A stretch of 64,000 nt of DNA, taken from positions 7,223,517-7,287,516 of the forward strand of contig OZ025268.1 of assembly GCA_964019165.1 (NCBI GenBank), given 5' to 3'. This document shows positions 1 through 28,200 of the stretch, piece by piece. The notes beneath the pieces were generated by a model. It ran no database searches, was not told where the DNA came from, and was given only the letters and a program-made list of their open reading frames with translations. Origin of the DNA: Mastigias papua (Eukaryota; Cnidaria; Scyphozoa; Rhizostomeae; Mastigiidae). Each line of letters opens with the position of its first letter. Within the stretch, counting starts at the first letter, position 1. The translations under genes and the position numbers were made by a program.

Positions 1-82
1 ACTCATGTTGAAGACTGACAAGAAAGCAGAGATATCACGTGCTTAAACTACCAAGTTAAAACCAATACAGAATATGACAGAC

Positions 83-16080
<15,998 letters not shown>

Positions 16081-16924
16081 TCATCAATTAGCAGTACTTC
16101 ATGTAGAACACTCGCCCCAGTTCTCATTATTTGTGCAAAAGAAGTTGGTACAGGTGAACATTACAACGAATATCCTGGTTGAAGCTATGGAAACTCTTGG
16201 AAAAGTGGCTTCCTGTTAATGTGTGCAGGGGTGTAGAAATAAATTGATAACTAGGGAGACTTTTGCGTGCCCACGTTTATATAAAAAACTAAGAGCTTAG
16301 TCCAAGTAGTTATATGTAATAAGAAACTGAGGAAGTTTGTTTAATGAAGAAAGAAGGCTGTTAAATACTATGAAATCCTACTGACACTTTTTCAGCAATT
16401 TTTAAAGTACTATCGTATATAAATATGTGTTGTCTAATAACACTTGCTTTATTTCTATAGTATCTTACTTGCAAGACACTGAGGGTGGGGGCCTAAGCCC
16501 CCACAACTCACAGCTAGGGAGGTTGGCAGCCCCCTTCTACACCACTGATTGTACGTGGCATCTAGGGTTCTAGAGGTACATGGAAAGCTGTTCTGCCTCA
16601 GACGTTGATCATTTATTGAGTATAACAAGAGTCGTAATATCTGCCAGTATCGTTTGGTCACGAGCAGAAGTTCGGGAAGTGATCTTAGAAAAGCAAACTT
16701 AACAGGACAATATTAAAATGAGAACATTTGTACAGATGAAGTCTATGAAAAAGTTATACTTATTATTACTTATTTGTATTTGCTATTTTGCAAAACTAAC
16801 CTATAGATTGGAAAAACTGTCATTCAAAGCCCGGCATTTAAAGTCGATAGGATTTGGCACGTTTATGTTTAATGCATGTCTGCATGTTTTTTTTACGAAA
16901 GTGCCCTTAAAGAGATTTCTGAGA

Positions 16925-17115
16925 CCCAAGAAAGTTAATTAGTTGATACAGACTTGAAACTCAACTTTGCACGCAAGTCCATAACTTCTTTTACTTAATT
17001 TACATAGATTTCATGTGAAAATCTATGTAGTTCAGTATTATGTTTGCGTAGTACATATCAGTCTGTCTAACACTGCAGTGTTTAGCAAACTCCAATGCTC
17101 TCACTAAGAAAGTCT
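16925..17115 (+). repeat. Dispersed 190-bp repeat, copy 1 (left of MITE)
   Basis: Bounded by AAGAAAGT at both ends and homologous to 25178-25350 (shared GCGCAAGTCCAT-like, CATAGATTTC and CTGTCTGTCT blocks). Confidence 0.5.
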
Positions 17116-17394
17116 TAAGGGATCGCTCATTATTTATGTCTCAGGTTGGGGCTGAAGAGAAATAGGTTGCGCGAATGATTTTTCGTGGCAGTATTAAAGT
17201 TGGGGGTATTATATATTTGGTTCTCTCAACGGCTGGGTGAATAAATTTATTCACAAAATTATTCAGAAATACCTCTATATTGGTTGGATAGCTACTATTT
17301 TTATAGTGCACAAGGCTGGGTAACAAACAAAATTACCCAAATAAACGTTTCTCTTCAATCTCAACCTGAGGCATAAATAATGAACGGTCTCTTA
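17116..17394. mobile_element. Short inverted-repeat element (MITE), copy 1
   Basis: About 45-bp imperfect terminal repeats: left TAAGGGATCGCTCATTATTT then ATG and a CTCAGGTTG block; right end is its inverse, CATAAATAATGAACGGTCTC then TTA. No ORF. In the 16081-19031 intergenic stretch. Confidence 0.65.
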
Positions 17395-19031
17395 GAAAGT
17401 TTCAGTACCGAAATCGTGAAAAACCTAAAGCTTCAGTATTGGACGAGAAAAGCTATCTTATAAAATAAAAGCGTGAATACTGACTAGAGTCTAAATAGTG
17501 AAGAAACAACAGGGCTCCCATGGCTTTTCTCAAAAACTTGAGTTTTCTAAGATTTCTAGACAACTTTCTTACAGATCACCCGAATTTTTCCACATTTTCT
17601 CAGCAGATTTCGACGGATCAATGGCAGGACCTGACGACAATTTGGCGCAAGTAAGTCTTACCTCTGTTGTAATTTGAGAAAACAGAACTACATATGAAAT
17701 GTACAGACAAGTATATATACTTTTCTAATTTCATTTCTCGGGTAAGCAAGAAGATCCCCGAACTTTTCCAGATTTTCCCTGGCCTCAAGTTTAATCCCTT
17801 GACTTCCAGATTTTCAGGTTCTAGGGTTTGAACAATTTATATGAAGTGAAATCTATAACATTCTATGGCTATACTTGTTTTACAATTGCATGTTCTGTTC
17901 TTTATGGTTGCGGAAAGCCAAGCTCAAGTCTAGGCCATTGGCCTAGCGCTCAATAAAGATAAATGTTAGAGCAGCAAGATACAAAAAGACATTGTTCACT
18001 GAGATTGTGCATATTCAGATTAAGGATGTAAAAACGCAATATCATACAATTTTGAATGCATGACAAGAAAATTAACGTAAAAAATTAGCAAAGACAAAGA
18101 ATGAGAAATGAATCGGGGTGGAAGTAATCAAGGAAGATTGCTTTCCCTGAATTCATCTTAGGAATTAATGCATCCGCAGTAAGGATTTTTTAACAACGAA
18201 TAAACAATACATTAATACTAATAATTAGTAACTTTGTACATACAACAAAATGATATCTGTAATTTAGCACTCATGACTATCGTACTATGCAGAGGTTAAA
18301 ATGAACAAGCAGACTGTTGTCTGTGGTACTGAAAGAAGGGTTCACCACGACTCTTGCAGCTTGAAATATATTTCGTGCCATTACCTCTTACGTAGAACTC
18401 ACACTAAGGGGTAAGTTACCTGAAATAATTTAAATCGCTAAAAAAGGTTCAGAAAGGTAAGAGTATCATTTATAATTCAACTTCAGTTGGATAATTCCTC
18501 ATTCTGCGTATTAACGAGCTTCAAGCTCCACTTTCTTATCATCTCTATATAGGCCAATGAGCGACAGGTAGCGACTCATTGAGCTAATATGGTCAAAAAA
18601 AGAACCTAAATGATGGGAAGATAAAACTCAATTAACACACTGCGATCATACAGTAACTCGCCCTAAGAAAATGGATGTCGAATTTATGGGGGCCAATAAT
18701 CGAGTGAAATTAGTTTGCATTAGAACGCAGACACATATTATGCAATTCGGTTCATAAGCTACTCGTTTTGAATCAAAATCGTTTAAAAATTGTGGTTTAA
18801 GATAGAGCAGGTGCTTCAATTGACTGAAACTAACTCATGAGATTAGCCGTCGGATGAATTTCATTGTGACACCCTTCTTGGACTCCATAAAAAAATTAAG
18901 TCATATTATCACAATGCCGATTTACCATATGCAACTGGCATTGTAAAGAACGGACCATAACCATGGTATATAAGCTAAAGTGTCCCTACTAATCGGTCCT
19001 TCTATTTTCTAATGAGCTAAGATAATTCTAT

Positions 19032-19231
19032 CTACAAAGCGGTTATAGAACATTTCTCATCGCAATCAGCGTCATGTAATGCTGTGTTGCTCTCTGATTC
19101 TGAAGAGCCTAACTCAATGTCATCATCATTAACATCATCAATACTTCTAATGAGGCCATTTCTGTAGGGTAGCCTGCCTTTGAAGACTTGATCTTCCATT
19201 TGAACGGTTGCCAGAGGGTATAACAGGAGAA
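19032..19231 (-). CDS. BCCT transporter exon 5 (C-terminal acidic tail)
   Basis: Encodes VLLLYPLATVQMEDQVFKGR and an acidic, Ser-rich tail ending CDEKCSITAL and stop. Acceptor TTTTTGCAG, in phase with exon 4. C-tails of BCCTs often carry regulatory function; that role here is inference. Confidence 0.88.
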
Positions 19232-22200
19232 CTGCAAAAAGCAACAATATCTTTTTAATACAATTGTCAAAAACCGCAGATTAAGATGTGTTTTTACCCT
19301 AACTCAGACCTGGGCATCACACAGGGGTCACATTTACCCTTTTGAGTAACTCCGACCGGCCCGTGAAAGCTTTGTTGGAAATTAGAAAATAAACATATTT
19401 TGCAATGTCACTTCATACATGGGCTAAAGTTGGTATTATTGCTACTATTATGTAGAACTGAGTTCAGCTGTTTGGCTGGGCCTTCCGCAAACTTTTCTGC
19501 CTCCCATGTGGTTCCATAGAAGAAGAAATGTGTGTCCACTCGTCCCCTTATCGCAGGTCTCTCTGTACTAGCTATGGAGCCGTTACATTTTACAGGGTCT
19601 CAAATGGCTCAGAGATCATACGAACTCAACATTGATCATCCTAAGTATCGGTCCGAAATTTCAATAACTTTGATATTTCATGTTGAAAGCCAACATGCTA
19701 TCTCAAGAAACTCTTCACTGGTACAAAAATACGAACTTTACTTGCGTGCAAAGTCTCTCTGTTACAAATTACAGCAATCGCATGGAATTTTCTTATACTA
19801 ACTGGCTAGCTCCATTACAATCCTCTACTTTCTAATTAAATGAACGAAAACGAAATGCGAAAGGGAAAATAAACTTCAAACTAGTAGCTTACCAGCAAAG
19901 AAGTCTTCAGCCATGTTTCCCTCAATTTCATACTTTTCTCTGATACTGATGCGAAGGCATGCGGCATATCCCACAAACACAATGAACAGGGCCCAGGCAA
20001 CATGTGAAATTCCTTTGATTTTTACTTCGACGGCTAAAAATGCAATCCAAAGATTAAATATGAGACCCAAGAAGATCATGTAGCCTGCTGAATTTCCTTT
20101 GTGAAGTTTGGCCGACGTCTTACCCAAGTAGTACCAGGGAGCAACAATAGCTCCAACCATTGTCCGAAGTCGCTTTGCTGAGTCTATATCAAAGATACTC
20201 ATAGTGAATTGTGCGTTCTTAGGGTCGTAGTCACCAGCCTCCTCTTTGACAGCACGCCATATGGCAACACAGAGGAAATTCATAACAACAGTGTAGGGTA
20301 AACCAGCAATTATGGCCGCTGTTTGCAGAGCTGTTAATGCGCTTTTTCCGCCAGCCATGAGCAAAGCAGTGGCACAAGCACCTTCAGTAAGAGCCCAGAA
20401 GATACGCTGTGGGATTGGAGGGTCTGGGTTTCCATTGGCGGATAGGCAATCAATAACTAATGAACCGCTATCAGAACTTGTTACAAAATAGAGAATGATG
20501 CCACAAAGTGACAGTATTGAAAGGAATTGACCCAGATCTCCATACTGATTCATAACATCAAACCACATGTCCTCTTTTGATCGACAGGATAGCCTAGTCA
20601 AAAAGAGAGAAAACTTTTAGCAAAATACAGAAACTTTAGCGCAGATGGCAGCACAATCAGCAAAAAGCATCATATGGTCATATGTTTCACAAAAGATGAC
20701 CACTTCATTAATAATACAGTTATCTCAAACACCACAAGATGGCTACTTCAGCAAAGTGCTGTATCAGCTGCAGTTGTGGGACCTGCACATCCGTAGAGCA
20801 ACAAATGAGAAAACTGTTAGATAACTGTTACAACTAACATGCCAACATATTTGCACGAATTAAAAGTCGAACAACTTATTAAAACAAAAATGACTTAAGT
20901 TCGTACTAAAACAATTAATTCTATGAAAACATAATTCAATTTTCCATTGAGTGATTGAAGCCCCATTCTTTCCTTATCTCAAATGAACAGTGCACTGGAA
21001 GGTGTAATGTTGCATTTAATTGTACAAAAAGGGCATTTATCATACTGAAGAGCTTACCTAAAGATTCCATTTAAGCCTTCTGTTGCATTCTTACCACCCA
21101 GCGGTGAGGAACAATTGATACCCATTTTTGCAGCCGTCCTCTCCATTAGAAGACCGCTCCCACCAAACACTGTCAACCAAAGAAATGTGTACATGATTGG
21201 CACAGTAAGGGTGTAGGTTATAAAATCCTTGATAGTACGTCCACGTGAAATCTTAGCAATGAACATTCCAACAAACGGTGACCAAGCGATCCACCAGCCC
21301 CAATAAAAGATGGTCCACTCGTCCATCCAATTTGGGTTTTCTTTTCCATCCAATGCATTTCCAAGCTGGGCAAAAGCATCAGTTTGAAATCCTAGTTGCA
21401 CTATGTTCTGAATATAATAACCAGTGCTCTGTACATACAGGTTAAACAAGTACCACGTGTCACCATGGAAGATTACAATGAGCATGATAAATATGCCTAG
21501 AAAAGAACCAATTTGAGTTAAAAATCGTGATGAATACAAGTGGCACAAATGGCATACGCTATTTTATGATGGCCAATTTATTTAAAAATACGCAATAAAA
21601 AGTAGATTATATCATATGAAGCTTTTATTGTATGTTAAAACGTTATCAGTGAACAAAAACTGGTGAGACAGCCCCTTAAAGCCAGGGAAGGCGCCATAAG
21701 AGATGCTTGGGAGGCCGGAACCCCATATTTTCACTGAGCCCCCATCGGCATGTAAATTGTTCAAGACTTCTATGCACTCCCAGCGCTTTCATAACGTGCA
21801 CGATCACATTTCCTTGCGGCATTTTCATCTCAGTGAGCTTAAGTCATTGCATTTTGAGCATTTGCTAATGTCCCCCCCTGGCATTTCTTCCCAGGCGCCG
21901 TCTCTGCCAAAAGCAGTACCTGACTCAGGTTACTAAAGCTCTTAATTACCACCTGTAAGGGCAATTCTGCCACACAGAGCTGAAACTTAACTAATAGACG
22001 ACGAAAGAACATTAAGAATATTGCATGGATTTACAGAATTGATCTATATATATAATCTTTAAATGCGTCCGAAACAAGGGATCTTTTAAAATACAAACTA
22101 GTAGGGAAGTTCCCAATAGGTTCTGAACCTCCCCAATAGCTAAGACAGCCAATGATTCCCACTAGCAACTGTCCCTGTGATAAACTTTGTCTTAAAATCA

Positions 22201-25200
22201 CTTTGAATTGTTTCAGCTTGTGTTGTTGCAATCTTCTTTGAGACAAATTGTTTTTTTTTCCTCCCTCCAATCAATTTCTGTTTAATTTGCTTGTATTATA
22301 TCAATCACAGAATAGTGACACCAATGCACAGGAATAAAATCCGTAGGATCAGTCTGTGATGAATAACCCTCACATCTCGGGCTCCGAAGCTTCTATGGGT
22401 CCATTACCTACTAGTGAAAGTTTCTTAAAAGATCCCTTGATGCTGCATAGATATCCGGGAGAGGAGTAGTTAGAAGAGACAGCATTTTACCAGTTGAATG
22501 AAACGACAAGCGCTAAACAAAAAGGCAGTGGCAGAAAATCAACTGAAAGACTGAAAGTGTCATGATTAAAAATCATTTGGGATTATCAATCCTTCAAGTC
22601 TGATAATTTCGCAATTAATCGCATAATTTTTACTCGATGCCAGTGAAATTAAAAAATCACAAGAAACAAAACAAATTGAAAAAAACGGCAAGCTACAGTG
22701 ACAAAGGTATAAGTTTACGCATGCATGCAATAATATTGTGCTGAAAAATTAAAAGGCGGCAAAAAACATTGGTTTCCATTTATATTACTTGGTGCGCACG
22801 CAAACGATGTCCGTCATGTATTTAAACTGAAAACTACAGAAGTACAAGAACGATTGACAGAAGCTAAAATAGAATAACGAACACAAGACTGGGAGCCAAC
22901 AACTTCAAGCAGAATAATAAATACATTAAAAATACCGATCACGACCAGAAACTCATGTGCCAATGAAACCTAGGCCTCCCAAAAAGAATTTATAAACATT
23001 GAAACGTCCCACTCTCGGGTACATTTCTCAACAAAGGTTGAAAACCATTTTTGCATGATGCATTTAATATATTAGCTAATACCAGACATGCAACTGGTCG
23101 TTTATTACGCTTGAAAGCCCTTGGCTGTAGAATAGGTTGTGGACATGTGACACAAAGAGACATATCGCGAAATACAAACAATACCGTTTTTCAGCGATTC
23201 TGGCCCTCAAAGGAAACCAATTAGCCGCCACTAAAAACGAAACAAAGGTAGTGGATTGAAGCAAGATCTAATCCAATACACTAGAGCTGTATAGAACATC
23301 CACGGCCATGACCGTAATTTCACCGTCAGTATATAATATCAATAGGTGTCGTGTATTCACTTGGTATATTTAGGAAATCCGAGAGAGTGCTAAACATGTG
23401 ATGCTAATAAATCCAAAATACTAAAGCCAATAAGTGTTATTTAGATACAATAACCGTTCAGAATGCTTAACCCGGATTGTTTCGAAGATTTCCATCGAGA
23501 ATTAGCTATATTTTTGCATAAGAAAATCAACAGAAATTATTTTTATAGCATCGCAATTTTTCTCTGTAGTCTGTTCATCCTCAGAAGAACATCGATATTT
23601 ACTCTATGCTAGTGAGAGTTTGTTAATGAAAGACGTAGTCTCTCGTAAAAATTGCATTCCTTTATTCATTACTACTGACGGAGTAGATTCCAAAAGTTGC
23701 GGTAGAAAACAATACTTTATCTTAACTTTTTCTTGATTAAGACCACCGAAAGTCCTAGGAGGAGATAAATGCCAGAAGTTATTTAGTAGGATTTTCACAA
23801 GGATTTCAAGCTTCGAAATTTTCACTCTCAATTTTCTGTTTAGTCCCGGTGGAAGTGGAAGTTAAAAAATGCTGCTCTTATGGATAGCTGACCTCTTTAT
23901 CACGGACAAAATCAGGACTGAGCTTCAATGTCCGCTCTTCAGAGGTGTTGTTGCTCTACACAGCTACTTCGCAGCCATAGAACTACCCCGAATGGCACAA
24001 AGCTCTGCAATGCAAAAATACTGATCGGAAGAAAAGTACAAGATATGATCCATGAATAAAAGTCGAATCAAAGTCAGTACTACGCATGGTTTTGCAACAC
24101 TTTGTGCCAATGTTCTAAAAGGACTCTTCGCATACACAATAGCAAAAAACCTAGCAGAATATTTCCCTACTTAATCATGAAATTAACTTTGCAGCTTAGA
24201 AAGATTCTCTCCCTTTAATGAAATGCTTTGAGGACATGATCATAAGATTTGCGTAAGTGACGAGAAACTGAAAATTAATTGCTGCAGGGATTTTCAAAAC
24301 CAGCTTTTGAAAAATTATATTTCAATGATTCGTTCAGTCCTTTTTTTGCCCTCAATGCAACATTAGATTGAATGTCAGGGTGTAATTTAGCTTTAAAATA
24401 TCACCATAATGATAGTCTTGAGCAAAAGTGTTGCAAGAACTCTCAGAAAGGCAATGATCGACTTTTAAGTATTTCATGGATTTTAACGAGAAAAATGACA
24501 TTTTATCTTATAATATCATAATACCATTACACTGAATACAAAGACAAGTCGTACTATTTATGACCTTGATTTCAGGCACGCTTACCACTATGCAATTAAT
24601 CGCTGTGAGACCCCCATCAAACAACCAAAATAGCTGCCTTTTTGCTAATCAGTCATCAACTTGAAATATAGACCCATATATAAAGTCCCTTCCAAATATC
24701 GTAAATGCTCTGAGTGACGAAGGTTATCCTAAGAGTCCATCTCATTGTAATCAATTGAGTAATCTAGAAAACATCCACATGGAAAAAGTGCTTGTGAAAT
24801 ATGCATTACACGTTTTATTCTATACGAAAGTGGTTTATAAGAAACCAGTGCTCTTCTGTTGAAAGATTTAGAAAGTTCAGTAATGGGTATCAGGGACCTA
24901 CGGGAGCGGTCATTACCTATGACCGGGATGGAGACTGAAGATAAAATGGAGGTATAACTGAAAAAACTAAGCTGTGTTAGGTGGGGTAGAAGAACAATTT
25001 TTTACCACAGGGGTAGCGTAAAAAGCTACCAAATTTAAGCATGAATGCACCTTTGTTTTACTATTTTCCTTCGGTGGGGTAAGGAAAATTTGACTTACTG
25101 AAATGGTGGGGTGAAATTTTTTTGAGGACACATTTCTCTTCAGTTCCCACTCCGACCATAAATAATGACCGCTCCCTAAGAAAGTTGATACGCCCGTGGA

Positions 25201-28200
25201 CTTTCAACATTCGCGCAAGTCCATCATCTCTGCTGCTTAATTTGCATAGATTTCCTATCAGAATCCATGTACTGCAGTGTTATGTATGTGCAGTGCCTGT
25301 CTGTCTGCAATGGTGCAGAAGCCGGAATATTCTCTTTAAGAAAGTAATAAGTAATAAGAACGTTTCAATGCTGAGGTCATGACAAAGTTAAGAAAGTTTT
25401 GTGCACTACCTTTATTCCTCAGCAATGCATCACGAATTTAGTACAGAGCTTTAGTAAAGGTGCATTGTCAGATATTAACGTATCTTTCGTGGACTCCTGA
25501 GAATAAATATTTTCGTATACAAATCCACTTCCCTGAACAGCATAAGAACATTGAAGTGCAGACTTCCTATTGTAGAGATTAATCGATTGATCGTCTTGAG
25601 ATGGACCCAAAGATTGATTCTTCCACACCTGCATATGTAAGGCAGCTACTTCTCGTGAAATCCATATGGGTGTATTAAATCAGGGAGCTGAATTCACAAT
25701 TGAAATAAAAATAATCTTGGACGTTTACGTACTTCCCTCTTCTTTCGTGGGCTCGGAACTATCAGCAGTCAGACATAGACAGTGTTCATTTATGATACCC
25801 ATTCTTTATAGGACTCTCGTTGTTGGTTAGTGGAGGCCTCACATTAATATCTAGTATACTTTCACAGTACAGCAAGCAAATTTTTGAAATGACTCAATGA
25901 CTATATTCTGCCTTACTGAGACATGACAAAAATGCGCGACTTTCTTTAACATTTGCTCAGGATTTAAAATAATTTATTCATTTATTGCTTAATGTTAAGC
26001 CTTAGCAAGCATGCAACATGTTCTATGATGCTAACCTAGAGGCCATCACACTTAGAGATAAACTTCCTTTTGTTTAAATAAAACTGAATTCACTCACTCA
26101 TTGCTCGCAGTGATGTAATGCCAAAATAATTATCATTCAGTTTCTGGCAATTACAGCCATGGAAGTGAATCTCGCTTAGGTGTGGCCTCTAAGTCAAAAA
26201 TACTCAAGAGAGTAAACTCACGAAAAATACGAAACATATAATGATCCTTACCAACAGCAAAGCAGATTTCACTAAGTCTCCTGATGCCAAGTTTAACTCC
26301 GCTAACAACAGACATTGTGGCAATAGCTGTTACACCCCAGATGATGATGATTTGATTTTTAATTGAGATCTGAATGTTCCTATTTATTCTGTTGATTCCT
26401 GTGTTCAGCTGTATAACTCCAAGCCCTAAACTAGTGCAAACTCCAAACATGGTAGCAACCACTGACAAGATATCGATGGCGTCACCTAGGAAGCCGAAAA
26501 CTTTGTCACCAAGTAGAGGCTGGAAGCATGTTCTCATCGTCATCGGCAGGCCTTTTCGGTAACCAAGGAATGCCAACAGAAGTGCAATTATTGTGTACAC
26601 AATCCAAGCATGAAGGCCCCAGTGGAAAAACGTCACATTGATCGCATCTTGACTGCGGAGGTTATCATTTTGTCTGAAATCATGCAAATTAAATATATGT
26701 TTTCTCGGAATGAAAAGGACTTTTAACTGCAAGCAGATCACAAAAACATCATGCCTGCCGACAACAACATTTTACCTTCACTAACTCAGTAATTAATTCA
26801 AGGTGATTCATTAGAAACTAGCGAGTTAGAAACCAAAGGAACATGACATTAACACATGTTTGTCATCTTTACTTAAAAAGTGCGAATGTCTATAAGAATA
26901 TCAAGACTCAAAATCGCTAAACTTTAAAATTAATTTCAAAATACTACAAGGCTCAAGATTCATCAAAGGTTGGATATTCTGCTTATTTGAGTTTTCTCAT
27001 TAGAAAACAAAATAAGTGTGAGCTTCACCTATCCGGTCTGAGAGACATTATGCTATGATGCGACACAGCAACTCCTAGGGACGTGTCCGCTGCAAACTCT
27101 TTATTATAATAATATAGTCCACACAAGTGTTAATGCTAAAAATCGCTAAAATTTCCGAATAAGTTAGGAATACGTCTAGGCTCAAATTTGAAACTTTTAA
27201 GAATATTGAGGCGGCTTAGCGAAAAATTAGGTATTCTTATAAAAAAAGTGTGTGCTGAACATCAGTCGGCAGATCTGAAATCTCATAAGCGCAGAAAAGG
27301 GACTTAAGAAAATTTACTTCTCGCATTGTGAATAACTTAATTACCATGTGTGCACGCTACTTGCCAAAATATCTGGTGGAATTTTGCACAAGCAGACTTC
27401 AACGGGTTGATCAATGATTCGATGTAATTTCAATAAGATATTGAGTAACTATCGTAGGCTGGCTTAAGAGAGAACCTCAACAAGTCAAATATTAGAGTGG
27501 TTTAGGAAACCGAAAATTTATGATGACGCCTTACTTTGCTAGAGTGGATTAGAAAAGCTGAAAAAGCATGATTTACACGCTGCAAATTTTGGATAAAGAA
27601 AACACTAGCAGACAATTGAGCTTGCTTGTCAATATCAATATCTATCCTCAGTTCCTTCATCGAATCGAAATACAGGCTTTGTAGGCTTCCCAAGGATACA
27701 TTTTCCTTAGTCGTTATCTTACCACAAAGCCACAAAGCAGAGTGCGTGCTGACCTCCGCGTCACCTTAGGGTCTATCGAGCATTTCTCATCATAAATATG
27801 GGTCTTATACGTTTATCCTATATAGCTATCTTATTCAATGGCAGAGAGTAAATTGTGGATTGTTTCTAAGAAGCACTACGAAAGTTGTTAACAGCAATAG
27901 CTGGAAATTGTGAGAGATTTGTACTCAGGCATACTTGCCATGGGGATGGCGAGATGCCGTTCTTCGGAAGATGCTCTATTAGAAACTGAATTACACATAT
28001 AGCTAGTTGATATGCAAGTGCAGTACATTTGGTTAACTGCAAATGTCACTTTTTGTCTGCTTCAGCTTCATTAAAACGAAATCGTTCCTGGTTTCTTAAG
28101 CCTGGTTTCCGTATCGTCGAAATCGATGTGAACGCGTCGTAATCGACGAGAACGCGTCCCAGTCGCGTCCTAGTCATCGGGGACTCGACGGCGATGCATA

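Larger units (their letters stand above)
16081..19031. other. Intergenic stretch between the TTF2-like start and the BCCT end
   Basis: Must contain the promoter of the TTF2-like gene (just above 16080) and the BCCT 3' end. I see no TATA box or clear AATAAA to place either. It holds the 190-bp repeat and MITE at 16925-17394 and a GC-rich transposon-like patch at 16478-16560. Confidence 0.7.
21497..26251 (-). other. BCCT intron 2
   Basis: Holds MITE copy 2 and the adjacent 190-bp repeat, plus a GC-rich patch at 21660-21920 with GGCGCC words at each end, possibly a degraded inverted-repeat element. No gene recognised elsewhere. Confidence 0.7.
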
